A stretch of 64,000 nucleotides of DNA from Comamonas testosteroni (GTDB taxonomy: Bacteria; Pseudomonadota; Gammaproteobacteria; Burkholderiales; Burkholderiaceae_C), in the NCBI RefSeq assembly GCF_014076415.1, contig NZ_CP043568.1, forward strand, positions 2,418,001-2,482,000, read 5' to 3'. Made by a program: the position numbers and the translations under genes. Numbering within the stretch: position 1 is the stretch's first letter; each line of letters opens with the position of its first letter. Of this stretch, positions 51,356 to 60,031 are shown in pieces. The notes beneath the pieces are model-generated. The model worked only from the letters and a program-made list of their open reading frames with translations, did no database searches and was not told the DNA's origin.

Positions 51356-51949
51356 CTAGAAACCCAGTCTTGCCCAGAGGGCGTCGGCTACACGGCGCGT
51401 GGCCTGCAGCATATGAATCGTCAGCGGTGCAATCAGGCGCAGGCCGCCGCTTTTGCCGGTGCGCAGGCGGTATGCCTCGTCCAGCTTTGTCCATTGCACA
51501 AAGAAATGTTCGGTAAAGCGCAGCATGAGTGCAAGCTGCATGGCCACGCGCTCGGTGGGGATGCCCAGGCGGGCCAGCGGGGCCAGCAGCCATTCCAGTA
51601 CCTCGACCAGATCGCTGGGGCGTGTGGTGATGGTCAGCGCAATACCCAGGGTCGAGGCGCAGACCAGCCGCAGACTGCCGAGGGCTGCCAGCACAGGGTT
51701 GCCCATGAAGACATGAAAACCCGCCACCAGCAGCGCCGCGACGATGACCGAGCGCATCAGCCGGCGCGCCACCTGCGTGGCCTGGCCCAGCGATATCCAG
51801 AGCATCAGGCAGGCCGCGCCGCAGCCCGCCAGCACCCAGGGGTTGGCTATCAGGAACAGCAGCGTGCCAAAGACCGCCAGCAGCAAGAGCTTGAAGCCGG
51901 CCGACCAGCGATGCAGCCAGGTCGCAACTTCGCTATAGAGGCTACCCAT
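51356..51949 (-). CDS. bioN: Biotin ECF transporter transmembrane coupling protein BioN
   Basis: This 197-residue T-component has several membrane helices and the coupling motif region MQLALMLRFTEHFFVQWTKL and LDEAYRLRTGKSGGLRLIAP (the Ala-Arg-Gly-type helix that contacts the ATPase). Its ATG at 51949 overlaps the bioM stop by 8 bases, and 10 bases separate it from bioY. It links ATP hydrolysis by BioM to biotin release from BioY. Confidence 0.9.
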   Translation of the reverse strand: MGSLYSEVATWLHRWSAGFKLLLLAVFGTLLFLIANPWVLAGCGAACLMLWISLGQATQVARRLMRSVIVAALLVAGFHVFMGNPVLAALGSLRLVCASTLGIALTITTRPSDLVEVLEWLLAPLARLGIPTERVAMQLALMLRFTEHFFVQWTKLDEAYRLRTGKSGGLRLIAPLTIHMLQATRRVADALWARLGF

Positions 51950-52691
51950 GCAGGTCTCCGTGCGCGCTTTTCTTCATCAACAGCTCCCGCACTGAGGTCT
52001 CGTAGGCGCTGCAGATGTCGCGGCCCGGGCCGTCGCCACGCAGTCGGCCTTGCTCCAGCCAGATCACACGCTCAAAGTCGCGCACATGGTCGAGCACATG
52101 GGTGGAGACCAGCACCTGTTGAGGTGCGGTGGCAATATCCTGGGCCAGGCGGGCCTGACCGGGCAGGTCCAGGCTGGCGAAGGGCTCGTCCAGCAGCAGC
52201 AGTTGCGGCGCGGCAATCAGCAGCGAGAGCCAGCATACCTGCTGGCGCTGGCCCTGGCTCAGACTGGTGACAGCACGCTCGGCCCAGTGGGCCAGGCCGC
52301 GCGCGGCCAGCAACTCGCGCGCCCTGGCTCTGGTCTGCTGCTTGTTCAGGCCCTGGGGACGCAGTCCCAGCGCCAGTTCTTCCTCCACGGTGGGGAAGAT
52401 GATCTGGTCGTCCGGGTTCTGGAACATCAGGCCGATCAGGCCGGGCTTGTGCTGGCGCGCCTGCAGCAAGGGCATGCCGTCCACCAATACCTGTCCGGCT
52501 TGAGGCAGCTCAAGTCCGCAAAGCAGGCGGAACAGGCTGGATTTGCCCGCGCCGTTGTTGCCTATCACGCCGATGCGCTTTTGCGTCAGGCTTAGGTTCA
52601 GGCCGTCAAACACCTGGGTCTGGCCACGCTGCAACCGGATATCGACCAACTGCACGCCCTGTTGGTTAGGGCTTTGCAAACCGTCGCTCAT
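51942..52691 (-). CDS. bioM: Biotin ECF transporter ATPase BioM
   Basis: This ATPase of 249 residues has Walker A GNNGAGKSSLFRLLCGLE, Q-loop LMFQNPDDQIIFPTVEEELA (the ECF-type motif), signature SLSQGQRQQVCW and Walker B LLLLDEPFASLDL, then HVLDHV as switch His. The start is ATG 52689-52691 (MSDGLQSPN); the frame is open upstream but without ATPase homology. It is the first gene of the bioMNY-ligase-thiolase unit. Confidence 0.93.
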   Translation of the reverse strand: MSDGLQSPNQQGVQLVDIRLQRGQTQVFDGLNLSLTQKRIGVIGNNGAGKSSLFRLLCGLELPQAGQVLVDGMPLLQARQHKPGLIGLMFQNPDDQIIFPTVEEELALGLRPQGLNKQQTRARARELLAARGLAHWAERAVTSLSQGQRQQVCWLSLLIAAPQLLLLDEPFASLDLPGQARLAQDIATAPQQVLVSTHVLDHVRDFERVIWLEQGRLRGDGPGRDICSAYETSVRELLMKKSAHGDLHG

Positions 52692-53257
52692 GCACCCGCT
52701 CCTGCTGCGGCAAGGGCAGGGCTGCAAGACGCCGGGCTGGAATGTGGATGGCAAGAAACGAAAAGGGCTGACATACGGAGACGAATCTGAAACCTGCCCC
52801 GGCTTCAAACATGCGAGGCAGCGTTGGTGGCGGATTCTAGCGCTGTGAATTTGCTTTCAAAAGACTGCCATCTGAGCTCTTTTCAGGTGAATTTCCTATA
52901 AGAAATGATTTCTTTGCCGGGGATCGGCACCGGTTGCCGTTTGCCCTGCATTTCGTGGCAGTTGCATGCCTGATGGCAGCGTGTTGCATAGTGAAGGAGT
53001 TCTGTGTGCTGTTCTTTCCTGTTTCAGCGGCTAACTTCGTTCAATTTGCATGGGAGCAGGCTTGAAGATTCATGCGGTTGGCCGTGGATAGCCCTGTTTT
53101 GACGTGGCTTGCATGGCTGACGAGCCCCAGCTTGTTGCAGGCGTCTGCCGTCAGGCCGGAAAATCGGCGCGGAATTCGCGGCTTTCGGGCTTAGGCAGGC
53201 AGTTTGCAGGCAGCAAATATTTTTCTGAAAAAAATCGTCTTTGATCTGTCCGGACAT
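52692..53257. other. Spacer upstream of bioM
   Basis: This stretch of about 570 bases holds the bioM promoter and the 3' flank of the TonB receptor gene. It includes an AT-rich segment around 52890-52910 that could be a promoter. No BirA- or BioR-type operator was recognised, and no credible gene was found. Confidence 0.5.
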
Positions 53258-53283
53258 GAAAAAAGCGGGCACAGGGCCCGCTT
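53258..53283 (-). terminator. Rho-independent terminator of the TonB receptor gene
   Basis: On the minus strand AAGCGGGC and GCCCGCTT form an 8-bp stem with a 5-base loop, followed by TTTTTT. It lies 30 bases after the receptor stop, next to a second small hairpin TCCGGC/GCCGGA at 53291-53305. Confidence 0.85.
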
Positions 53284-53313
53284 GCTGCTGTCCGGCAAAG
53301 CCGGATGACATGC

Positions 53314-55449
53314 CTAGAACTGGTAGCTGAGGCTGGTTCCGGCCATCCATTGGCGCCCCGGGGCCGGCTCGTAATAACGTCCGTTGCCTTCGTTGACGAT
53401 GGCCGAGCCCACATAGTTCTTGTCCGCCAGATTGTCGACGCGGGCAAAAGCACTGAGCTTCCAGGCGCCCAGACGCCGGGTGTAGCCAACGCTCAGGCTG
53501 GCCACGTTGTAGCTGGGGGCATAGACCTGGTTTTTGTCGTCGGCGGCAATACGGCCCACATGACGCCAGTCCAGGCCCACACGCCAGTCGGTGGCGGGAA
53601 GCCATTCCAGCCCCAGATAGCCCAGATTTCTGGCCGCGCCGGCAATGCGGTTGCCGGCGGGAATGCAGTCCTGGCCCTTGCTGTCGCAGTAACCGCTGCG
53701 CAGGCTGGCGTCGAGTAGCGTCAGCGCGCCGTTCAGTCGCAGCTGGGGCGTCAGCCAGGTGCTGCCGCTCAGCTCCATGCCGCGGCGGCGTGTCTTGCCG
53801 GCGTTCTGATAAGAGGTGCGGCCGTTGTCGTTGCTGGCCACCACGATTTCATTGTCGGTGCTCGTCTGGAACAGCGCTGCAGACCAGTCGCCGCGCAGGC
53901 CGGCCACATTGAAGCGCTGCTTGATGCCCAGCTCGGCACTGGTCGATACCGCAGGCTTGAGGCCGAAGTTCAGGCCGCCGACCAGATCGGGGCGGTACGA
54001 GATCTCGTTGAAGGTCGGTGTTTCCATGCCGCGGCCCAGCGAGGCATAGATATTGGTGTCCTGATTGAGTTCGTGCTGCAGCGAAACCACCGGCAGAAGC
54101 CTATGGAATCCGGCATTGCCGCTATCGTCCTTGTCGGCCAGGAAATGGTCGCGCGATTGGAACTGCACATTGCTCCAGCGCAGGCCGGCATCGAGCTTCC
54201 AGTGCGGTGCAAAGGCCCAGGAGGCTTGCAGATAGGGATCGATGCTGGTGAGCGTATTGCGCTCGTCGCGCACCAGCTCGCCGACCACGCCCAGCTGGCT
54301 GCCGACAAAGTTCTTGTAGCCCTGGCGATCTTCCCTGACGGTATTGGCGGCCAGACCGGCAATCAGGCTCAGGCTGCCGCTGCCCAGCTCGTATTTGCCG
54401 CTCCAGCGCGCATCGATGCCGCCATAGTCGCGCCTGAGGCCGATCACCCCGCCTTTGTACTTGTCCTCAAGTTTGCTGCTGGGGGGGACAGACTGGAACT
54501 GCATCATTTCGCGCTGACCGGCATAGGCCATGAGGCGCAGCGCCTGGCCGCCGTCCAGCTGGCGCTCATAGGTCAGGCCGGCCTGGGTCTGCTTCACGCT
54601 TTTGCGCGAGTTCATTTTGATCGCATTGGCGTTGACGTCCTTTGGATTGAGGGCCCACTCGCTGGGTTTGATGCCGCCCGGGTCCTTGGCATCGATGTCC
54701 ACATGGTTGGCCACCAGGGTCAATTGGCTGTATTCGTCAGGCTTGACGTCGATGCGGGCGTTGAACAGGTTTTTGTCCGCTGCGCTCTGGGCACGGTAGC
54801 CGTCGGTCAGAAAGCGGCTGGCGCTGATCACATAGCCAATCCCGTTGGCTTCGCCCTTGGCCTTGAGGCCCAGTCGCTTCTGGCCGTCGCTGCCCAGCGC
54901 AAAGCTGCTTTCCACCGAGGGCGCGCCCTCGCCGCGTTCGGTATAGGCATTGATCACGCCGCCCGAGGCATTGCCGTAGAGCGCGGAGTAGGGGCCGCGC
55001 AGAACTTCCACGCGCTCCAGCGAGGCGATATCGATATTGTTGGTCTGGCCCTGGCCATCGGGCATGGTGGAGGGGATGCCGTCGACATAGATCTGTATGC
55101 CGCGCACGCCGAAAGTGGAGCGCGCGCCAAAGCCGCGAATCGACAGCTGCAGGTCTTGCGCGTAGTTCTGGCGGTTCTGCAGCTGCAGGCCCGGAGCTGC
55201 GCTCAGGGATTCCGAGAGATTGACCTGCAGATTGCGCTCGCGCATGCGCTCGCCGTCGAGCACGGTGACGGATGCCGGGGTCTGCTCAAGCGCGGACTCC
55301 TGCAAGGTGCTGCGCACGGTGACTTCGGACAACTGGGGCAGGTCCGGCTGGGCGGCGGCTTGCTGGGCTGTTGCGGACTGTGCCGTTAGCAGCAGTCCGG
55401 CGGCGGCCACAGGCCAGCCTGCCAGATGACAAAGGCGCGAAAAATGCAT
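53314..55449 (-). CDS. TonB-dependent outer-membrane receptor
   Basis: This protein of about 711 residues has a signal peptide (AGWPVAAAGLLLTAQSATAQ), a plug domain with LSEVTVRSTLQESALEQTPA, RGFGARSTFGVRGIQIYVDG and VEVLRGPYSALYGNASGGVI, and a beta-barrel ending in LSYQF. The ATG at 55447-55449 is preferred because the signal follows directly; ATG 55479 is an alternative. The family contains receptors for ferric chelates and other large nutrients. It is divergent from the TPP-riboswitch operon with about 300 bases in between, so a thiamine-related ligand is conceivable, but no riboswitch was found on its own strand. It has its own terminator. Confidence 0.88.
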   Translation of the reverse strand: MHFSRLCHLAGWPVAAAGLLLTAQSATAQQAAAQPDLPQLSEVTVRSTLQESALEQTPASVTVLDGERMRERNLQVNLSESLSAAPGLQLQNRQNYAQDLQLSIRGFGARSTFGVRGIQIYVDGIPSTMPDGQGQTNNIDIASLERVEVLRGPYSALYGNASGGVINAYTERGEGAPSVESSFALGSDGQKRLGLKAKGEANGIGYVISASRFLTDGYRAQSAADKNLFNARIDVKPDEYSQLTLVANHVDIDAKDPGGIKPSEWALNPKDVNANAIKMNSRKSVKQTQAGLTYERQLDGGQALRLMAYAGQREMMQFQSVPPSSKLEDKYKGGVIGLRRDYGGIDARWSGKYELGSGSLSLIAGLAANTVREDRQGYKNFVGSQLGVVGELVRDERNTLTSIDPYLQASWAFAPHWKLDAGLRWSNVQFQSRDHFLADKDDSGNAGFHRLLPVVSLQHELNQDTNIYASLGRGMETPTFNEISYRPDLVGGLNFGLKPAVSTSAELGIKQRFNVAGLRGDWSAALFQTSTDNEIVVASNDNGRTSYQNAGKTRRRGMELSGSTWLTPQLRLNGALTLLDASLRSGYCDSKGQDCIPAGNRIAGAARNLGYLGLEWLPATDWRVGLDWRHVGRIAADDKNQVYAPSYNVASLSVGYTRRLGAWKLSAFARVDNLADKNYVGSAIVNEGNGRYYEPAPGRQWMAGTSLSYQF

Positions 55450-55745
55450 GTGAATATCTCTGGGACTTGGGGCGGGCATTCAGTGCCCTGGATGGCTTGC
55501 AAGCTTTGCTGACGCCGTCCATCGCCACGACATGCCGCGCAGCACCATTGTCGGCGCCGCGGCAGGTTGCGTCTCAGACAGCTTGCGGAGCTGGGTCGAT
55601 TGTATTTGGGCAGCCGTGTTTTGATGTTTTTGCCCTGGATGTCCTTCTTGTCCTTGCTGAAGCCTTACCCCAGGTTACAAGTGACGCGACTTTCATGCGG
55701 CAGCTCAGCCTCCTTGCAGCGATGCCGTTGGGGTAAGATGGCGCC

Positions 55746-55822
55746 GCGCTCCGGGGTGCACGCCAGTGCTGAGATCTACACCCGCGAACTTGACCCGGTT
55801 CATACCGGCGGAAGAAGAGCTT
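55746..55822 (+). promoter_or_regulatory. TPP riboswitch (THI element)
   Basis: The conserved blocks of the TPP aptamer appear in order: GGGGTGC, then GTGCTGAGAT (the pyrimidine-sensing CUGAGA), ACACCC pairing back to GGGTG, GAACTTGACCCGG, TACCGGCGGAAG (pyrophosphate arm) and a closing GAGC that pairs with GCTC at 55748-55751. TPP binding folds this RNA and turns off downstream expression. It lies 82 bases before the LuxE-like gene on the same strand, with no other gene in between. It is the clearest sign that the following operon serves thiamine metabolism. Confidence 0.92.
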
Positions 55823-55865
55823 GCAAGCTGACCTCAGGGCAGTGCGTTCTCGCATGGTCAGCAAG

Positions 55866-55897
55866 CCTTCGGAGCATGATGTCCCCGCTCTCGAAGG
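55866..55897 (+). promoter_or_regulatory. Shine-Dalgarno-sequestering hairpin of the TPP riboswitch
   Basis: CCTTCG (55866-55871) pairs perfectly with CGAAGG (55892-55897), which contains the ribosome site GAAGGA of the gene starting at 55904. GCAAGC at 55861-55866, at the base of this hairpin, can instead pair with GCTTGC at 55819-55824, which overlaps the 3' strand of the riboswitch closing stem. So TPP binding would favour the closed ribosome site. This is read by eye and not folded by program. Confidence 0.6.
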
Positions 55898-55903
55898 AAT
55901 TTC

Positions 55904-56998
55904 ATGGACAAGGCCGCTTCGCTGGTCGCCGATCTGCTTGCTTTCATCGCAATGGATGACTGTACCGACGACCAGTTCAATCAACTCGCCCTGCGCCTTT
56001 TCGCCTACCAGTACGAATGCAATGCGCCGTTTCGCAGCTTTTGCCAGCGACGCGGCGCCACGCTGCGCAATGTCAGGAGCTGGCGCGATGTTCCGGCCGT
56101 GCCCATCGATGCCTTCAAGGCCATGGAACTGCGCAGCGAGCCGCCGTCGCCCGCCGAGCGCGTATTCATGACCAGCGGCACCACGGGCCGCGCCGCACGT
56201 GGACGTCATTTCCATCCGCAGCTCGAGGTCTACGACCTGTCCATGAAGCGCTATTTCTCCAGGCGTTTCATGCAGGGTCTGGAGCGCATGTCCATGGGCA
56301 TTCTGTTTCCCGATGAGCAGGCCATGCCCAATTCCTCGCTGGCTCACTATCTGGCCTTGGCCCGGTCCGAATTCGGTTCGGCCGGCAGCCGCTACTACCT
56401 GAACTCGGAAGGGCTGGACATGCCGGCCCTGTGTGCCGCGCTGGCAGAGTCCGAGCGCAGCGGCCAGCCCTTTGCCCTGCTGGGCGCGAGCTTCAGCCTG
56501 GTCCATGTGATGGATGCCCTGCGTGCGCAGGGCCGCAGCTTTCGCCTGCCCGCAGGCAGCCGCGTGCTGGATACGGGTGGCTACAAGGGGCAGTCGCGCG
56601 AGCTGCCGCTCGAGCAGTTCTATGCCGAGCTTTCCCAGCTGCTGGGCGTGCCCCGCAGTCTGTGCATCAATATGTATGGCATGACGGAGCTGAGCACCCA
56701 GTTCTATGACGATGGCAATGCGGTGCTGCCTTCGGTCAAGTCCGGTCCGCACTGGATCCGTTCGCGTCTGGTCGAGCCGATCACCGGCAGGGACGTGGCA
56801 GCTGGTGAGCGCGGCATTCTGGTGCATTGCGATCTGGCCAACTACAACGCGGTGACCACCATCCTGACCGAGGATGTGGGCCTGTGGGCCGGCCAGCAGG
56901 AAAAAGACGGCTTTTTGCTGCTGGGGCGGGCCGAGGGTGCCGCAGCCAAGGGCTGCTCGCTGGCGGTTGAAGAGTTTGTGAAAGCTGCCGGCGCATGA
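55904..56998 (+). CDS. LuxE-like acyl-protein synthetase under TPP riboswitch control
   Basis: This 364-residue member of the LuxE family activates a carboxylic acid with ATP to acyl-AMP and then holds it as a thioester. It has the adenylation motif VFMTSGTTGRAARGRHFHP (around residue 85), LDTGGYKGQSRELPLEQFY, CINMYGMTELSTQFYDDGN and a C-terminal GRAEGAAAKGCSLAVEEF, with Cys351 where the acylated Cys of Vibrio LuxE lies. Its length is close to LuxE (about 370). It overlaps the LuxC-like gene by 4 bases. There is no luciferase nearby and the riboswitch points to thiamine, so the substrate is probably not a long-chain fatty acid. Confidence 0.88.
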   Translation: MDKAASLVADLLAFIAMDDCTDDQFNQLALRLFAYQYECNAPFRSFCQRRGATLRNVRSWRDVPAVPIDAFKAMELRSEPPSPAERVFMTSGTTGRAARGRHFHPQLEVYDLSMKRYFSRRFMQGLERMSMGILFPDEQAMPNSSLAHYLALARSEFGSAGSRYYLNSEGLDMPALCAALAESERSGQPFALLGASFSLVHVMDALRAQGRSFRLPAGSRVLDTGGYKGQSRELPLEQFYAELSQLLGVPRSLCINMYGMTELSTQFYDDGNAVLPSVKSGPHWIRSRLVEPITGRDVAAGERGILVHCDLANYNAVTTILTEDVGLWAGQQEKDGFLLLGRAEGAAAKGCSLAVEEFVKAAGA

Positions 56999-58461
56999 GC
57001 GAGCAGCGCAAGCTACAGCGCATCAGGGCTGGCTATCTGCCTGGCCTCGGCGATGCTGAAGTGCAGTGGCAGACGCTGGACTTCAAGTCTGGGAACGGCC
57101 GGGGGCTGGAAGTCTGCGTTCCCGTGCTGACGGCGCCGCAGATGCAGGCACTGGCCAGTCGTGTGCGTACAGCTGCGGCCATCCATCTGCGTCCCATGCC
57201 GGTGGCCGAGATCATCGATGCCGTCGATCGTGCGATGGCCCGTCTGCTGGATCGCAACGATATCTACCGCCAGCAGGCCGAAGCCTGGCTGCCCGTGGTC
57301 AGCGGCTATGACGCCGATATGGTGCGGTTGGGGCTGACAGGATTTTTCAAGACCTTTCGTGCGGCGCAGCTCAAGCGCTTTGTGGCCGAGGATTTTGCCA
57401 ATCCGGCAGTACTCGATGGTTTTCAACCGACAGCCAAGGGCGGGGCCGTACGTGCTTTCGGCCCGGATCTGCTGGTGCATAGCTGGGCTGGCAACGTGCC
57501 TGCGCTGTCACTGTGGAGTCTGATCTGTGGCTTGCTGGTCAAGGCCCCTGCGATTGGCAAGCTGGCCAGTGCCGAGCCCTTGTTTGCGGGATGGTTTGCG
57601 CGCTTGCTGGCCGAGGTCCACCCGCCGCTGGCCGATTGCCTGGCCGTGGTGTGGTGGCGCGGTGCAGGTGGCGAAGAGGCCGACGCTCTCTATGCCCAGG
57701 CCGATACGGTGCTGGCCTATGGCGGCAACCAGACGCTGGATGCGCTGCGCCGTCGCCTGCCCGTGACGACGCGCTTTTTGCCCCATGGCCACAAGCTGGG
57801 CTTTGGCCTGATCGGCGCGCAGGCGCTGGATACGCTCAAGGCTCCGGCCATGGCAAGGCTGGCAGCCTGGGACGTGATGCGCTACGACCAGCAGGGCTGC
57901 TACTCGCCCCATGTGTTCTATGTACAGAGTGGAGCGCCGATCTCGCCGCGTGCTTTTGCCGACTATCTGGCGGCCGAGCTTGCCAATCTGCAGCGACGAT
58001 TCGCACGCCGCGAGCTGGATCTGGAAGAAGGGGCGGCGCTGGCCCGCTGGCAGCAGAACATGGAGTGGGGCGGTGAAGCTCACCAACTGCTGGGGCCTGT
58101 GGATGCGCCTTGGAGCGTGGCCTACAGCGAGAGTCTTCAGCCTCTGGCACCGACAGCGCTGTACCGCACGATTGCCGTGGTGGCTGTGGATCGGCTCGAT
58201 GCCGTGCTGCCCGTGGTGGCCGCTCAGCGTGACTATCTGCAGACCGCCGGCATTGCGGCCGGTCCCGAAGAGCTGTACCGCCTGGCCGGGCTGCTGGGTG
58301 CGGCCGGCGTCACGCGTATCAGCGCCATCGGCTCCATGAGCATGCCCGAGGCGGGTTGGCACCATGACGGGCGCTTCAACCTGCTGGATCTGGTGCGCAT
58401 GACGGAGATCGAGCAGTCGGCAGAACTGGCGGCCCAGCCGCTGGCCTCTTATGCGGACTGA
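56995..58461 (+). CDS. LuxC-like acyl reductase under TPP riboswitch control
   Basis: This 488-residue LuxC-family protein is an NADPH-dependent enzyme of the aldehyde-dehydrogenase type that reduces an activated acyl group to an aldehyde. The expected catalytic Cys is Cys302 in MRYDQQGCYSPHVFYVQSG, matching the acylation site of LuxC. Other family segments are LLVHSWAGNVPALSLWSLIC, ADTVLAYGGNQTLDALRRRL and FLPHGHKLGFGLIGAQAL. Start ATG 56995 overlaps the LuxE-like stop, so the two form a functional pair as in lux operons. The next gene, for an ABC ATPase, starts within its last codons. Confidence 0.88.
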   Translation: MSEQRKLQRIRAGYLPGLGDAEVQWQTLDFKSGNGRGLEVCVPVLTAPQMQALASRVRTAAAIHLRPMPVAEIIDAVDRAMARLLDRNDIYRQQAEAWLPVVSGYDADMVRLGLTGFFKTFRAAQLKRFVAEDFANPAVLDGFQPTAKGGAVRAFGPDLLVHSWAGNVPALSLWSLICGLLVKAPAIGKLASAEPLFAGWFARLLAEVHPPLADCLAVVWWRGAGGEEADALYAQADTVLAYGGNQTLDALRRRLPVTTRFLPHGHKLGFGLIGAQALDTLKAPAMARLAAWDVMRYDQQGCYSPHVFYVQSGAPISPRAFADYLAAELANLQRRFARRELDLEEGAALARWQQNMEWGGEAHQLLGPVDAPWSVAYSESLQPLAPTALYRTIAVVAVDRLDAVLPVVAAQRDYLQTAGIAAGPEELYRLAGLLGAAGVTRISAIGSMSMPEAGWHHDGRFNLLDLVRMTEIEQSAELAAQPLASYAD

Positions 58462-59224
58462 GGGAGTGGAAACCGCCGTGGCATTCATGGAGTTCAAGCA
58501 GGCTCGATTCAGCTACCCGGGACGAGCGCCCGTGGTGGATGGCGTGGACTGGCAGGTCGGGGCCGGAGAGTTTCATTGCCTGCTGGGGCGCAGCGGCTGC
58601 GGCAAGACCACGCTGCTCAAGCTGGCGGCTGGCCTGATCAGGCCCCAGTCGGGGCATGTCTTGCTGCGCGGCAGCGAACTGGCAGCGCCGGGGCCGCAAC
58701 TGGGCTTCATGTTCCAGGCTCCGACATTGCTGGATTGGCATACGGTGATCGACAATGTGCTGCTGCCCGTGTCGCTGCAGCGCAAACCCACGCAGCAGGA
58801 TCAACAGGCGGCCATGCAATTGCTGGAGCAACTGGGTCTTGTCGCCCATGCCCGGCTTTACCCGGGGCAGCTCTCGGGCGGTCAGCAAAGTCGCGTGGCT
58901 CTGGCGCGAGCCCTGATTCTGGAGCCGCCGCTGCTGCTGCTCGACGAGCCTTTTGCGGCACTGGATGCCATCACGCGTGCCGAGCTGCAGGACGACTTGC
59001 TGCGCACCTGCCATAGGCATGGCACGACGGTGCTGTTTGTCACCCATGACATCAACGAGGCCGTCTATTTGGGCGACCGCATTGCACTCATGCATGGCGG
59101 CCGCATCGTGGACGATTGGTCGATAGAGCTGCCAGAGCCGCGGCAGCAAAGCATGCGCCATGGTGCGGCGTTCAACGACTATTGCGCGCGCATTCGGGCA
59201 TCCATGGACCGGGGTGGCGCATGA
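58451..59224 (+). CDS. ABC transporter ATPase, ThiZ/NitT-TauT type
   Basis: This 257-residue ATPase has Walker A GRSGCGKTTLLKLAAGLI, Q-loop GFMFQAPTLLDWHTVIDNVL (typical of the nitrate/taurine/thiamine-precursor group), signature QLSGGQQSRVALARAL, Walker B LLLLDEPFAALDAITRAELQ and switch His VTHDINEAV. It starts at ATG 58451, 11 bases inside the LuxC-like gene, and overlaps the permease gene as ATGA. With the permease and binding protein it forms a ThiXYZ-like importer, which in other bacteria takes up hydroxymethylpyrimidine-type thiamine precursors. Confidence 0.9.
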   Translation: MRTEGVETAVAFMEFKQARFSYPGRAPVVDGVDWQVGAGEFHCLLGRSGCGKTTLLKLAAGLIRPQSGHVLLRGSELAAPGPQLGFMFQAPTLLDWHTVIDNVLLPVSLQRKPTQQDQQAAMQLLEQLGLVAHARLYPGQLSGGQQSRVALARALILEPPLLLLDEPFAALDAITRAELQDDLLRTCHRHGTTVLFVTHDINEAVYLGDRIALMHGGRIVDDWSIELPEPRQQSMRHGAAFNDYCARIRASMDRGGA

Positions 59225-60009
59225 GTGGCTTGCTGAACAGAACACACTGGCTATCTGCCTCGCTTTTGATAGCTGTTATCGCAATGTGGGAGCTGGCTGC
59301 GAGGCAATTTGGCTTGTCGGCGCTGGTGTTGCCTGCACCCTCGGCAGTGGCGCTGTCGCTGTGGTCGGGTCTGGCATCCGGCTATTTCTGGCCGCATCTC
59401 TGGGCGACCTTGCAGGCCTTGCTGCTGGGACTGCTCGTCGGCAGTGCCGTGGGCCTGCTGGCCGGCATGGCTCTGGCCGAGTCCGAGTTGCTGGAGCGCG
59501 TGCTCAAGCCCTATGTGGTGGTCAGCCAGGTCGTACCCAAGCTGGCCCTGGCGCCATTGTTTGTGCTGTGGTTCGGTTTCGGCATGTTGCCGACGGTGCT
59601 GATCACGGCGCTGATCTGCTTTTTCCCATTGATGGAAAACACATTGACGGGCCTGCGACAGGTGGATGCCCAGCGTCTGCAGCTGTTTCGCATGCTGGGT
59701 GCTACACGTCTGCAGACCTTGCTGCGCCTGAAACTGCCGACCGGGCTGCCCGCGATTCTGGCCGGGCTGCGCGTGGCCGTGGTGCTGGCGCTGGTCGGGG
59801 CCGTGGTGGCCGAGTTCATGGGTGCCAGCCAGGGCCTGGGCGCCGTGGTCATCGCTGCCCAGGGAATGATGGACACCACGCTGATGTTTGCGGCGCTGGT
59901 GCTGATTGCCGCCATGGGCCTTCTGCTGTATCAGGCCTGCCTTGTTCTGGAGCGCTATTTGCTGCGCTCCCATCACTTCTCAACCTCGCAGTCGGGCGAC
60001 CGGGCCTGA
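59221..60009 (+). CDS. ABC transporter permease, ThiX/NitT-TauT type
   Basis: This 262-residue permease has about six helices. The start is ATG 59221, overlapping the ATPase stop; the longer open frame upstream is not membrane sequence. It shows ALVLPAPSAVALSLWSGLAS, VVPKLALAPLFVLWFGFGML and the coupling loop MLGATRLQTLLRLKLPTGLP (EAA motif), followed by the usual LVGAVVAEFMGASQGLGAVV. All are typical of ThiX/SsuC/TauC permeases. The binding-protein gene follows 22 bases later. Confidence 0.9.
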   Translation: MSGLLNRTHWLSASLLIAVIAMWELAARQFGLSALVLPAPSAVALSLWSGLASGYFWPHLWATLQALLLGLLVGSAVGLLAGMALAESELLERVLKPYVVVSQVVPKLALAPLFVLWFGFGMLPTVLITALICFFPLMENTLTGLRQVDAQRLQLFRMLGATRLQTLLRLKLPTGLPAILAGLRVAVVLALVGAVVAEFMGASQGLGAVVIAAQGMMDTTLMFAALVLIAAMGLLLYQACLVLERYLLRSHHFSTSQSGDRA

Positions 60010-60031
60010 CTGCATCTTCAAACCATTTGTC

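Noticed and set aside
55450..55745. Possible second TPP riboswitch on the minus strand for the TonB receptor (CTGAGACGCAACCTGCCG)
   Set aside because: Only the CTGAGA block is present; GGGGTGC and the pyrophosphate arm are missing.
55904..58461. Bioluminescence (lux) locus
   Set aside because: LuxE and LuxC relatives are present but luxA, luxB and luxD are absent and control is by a TPP riboswitch.
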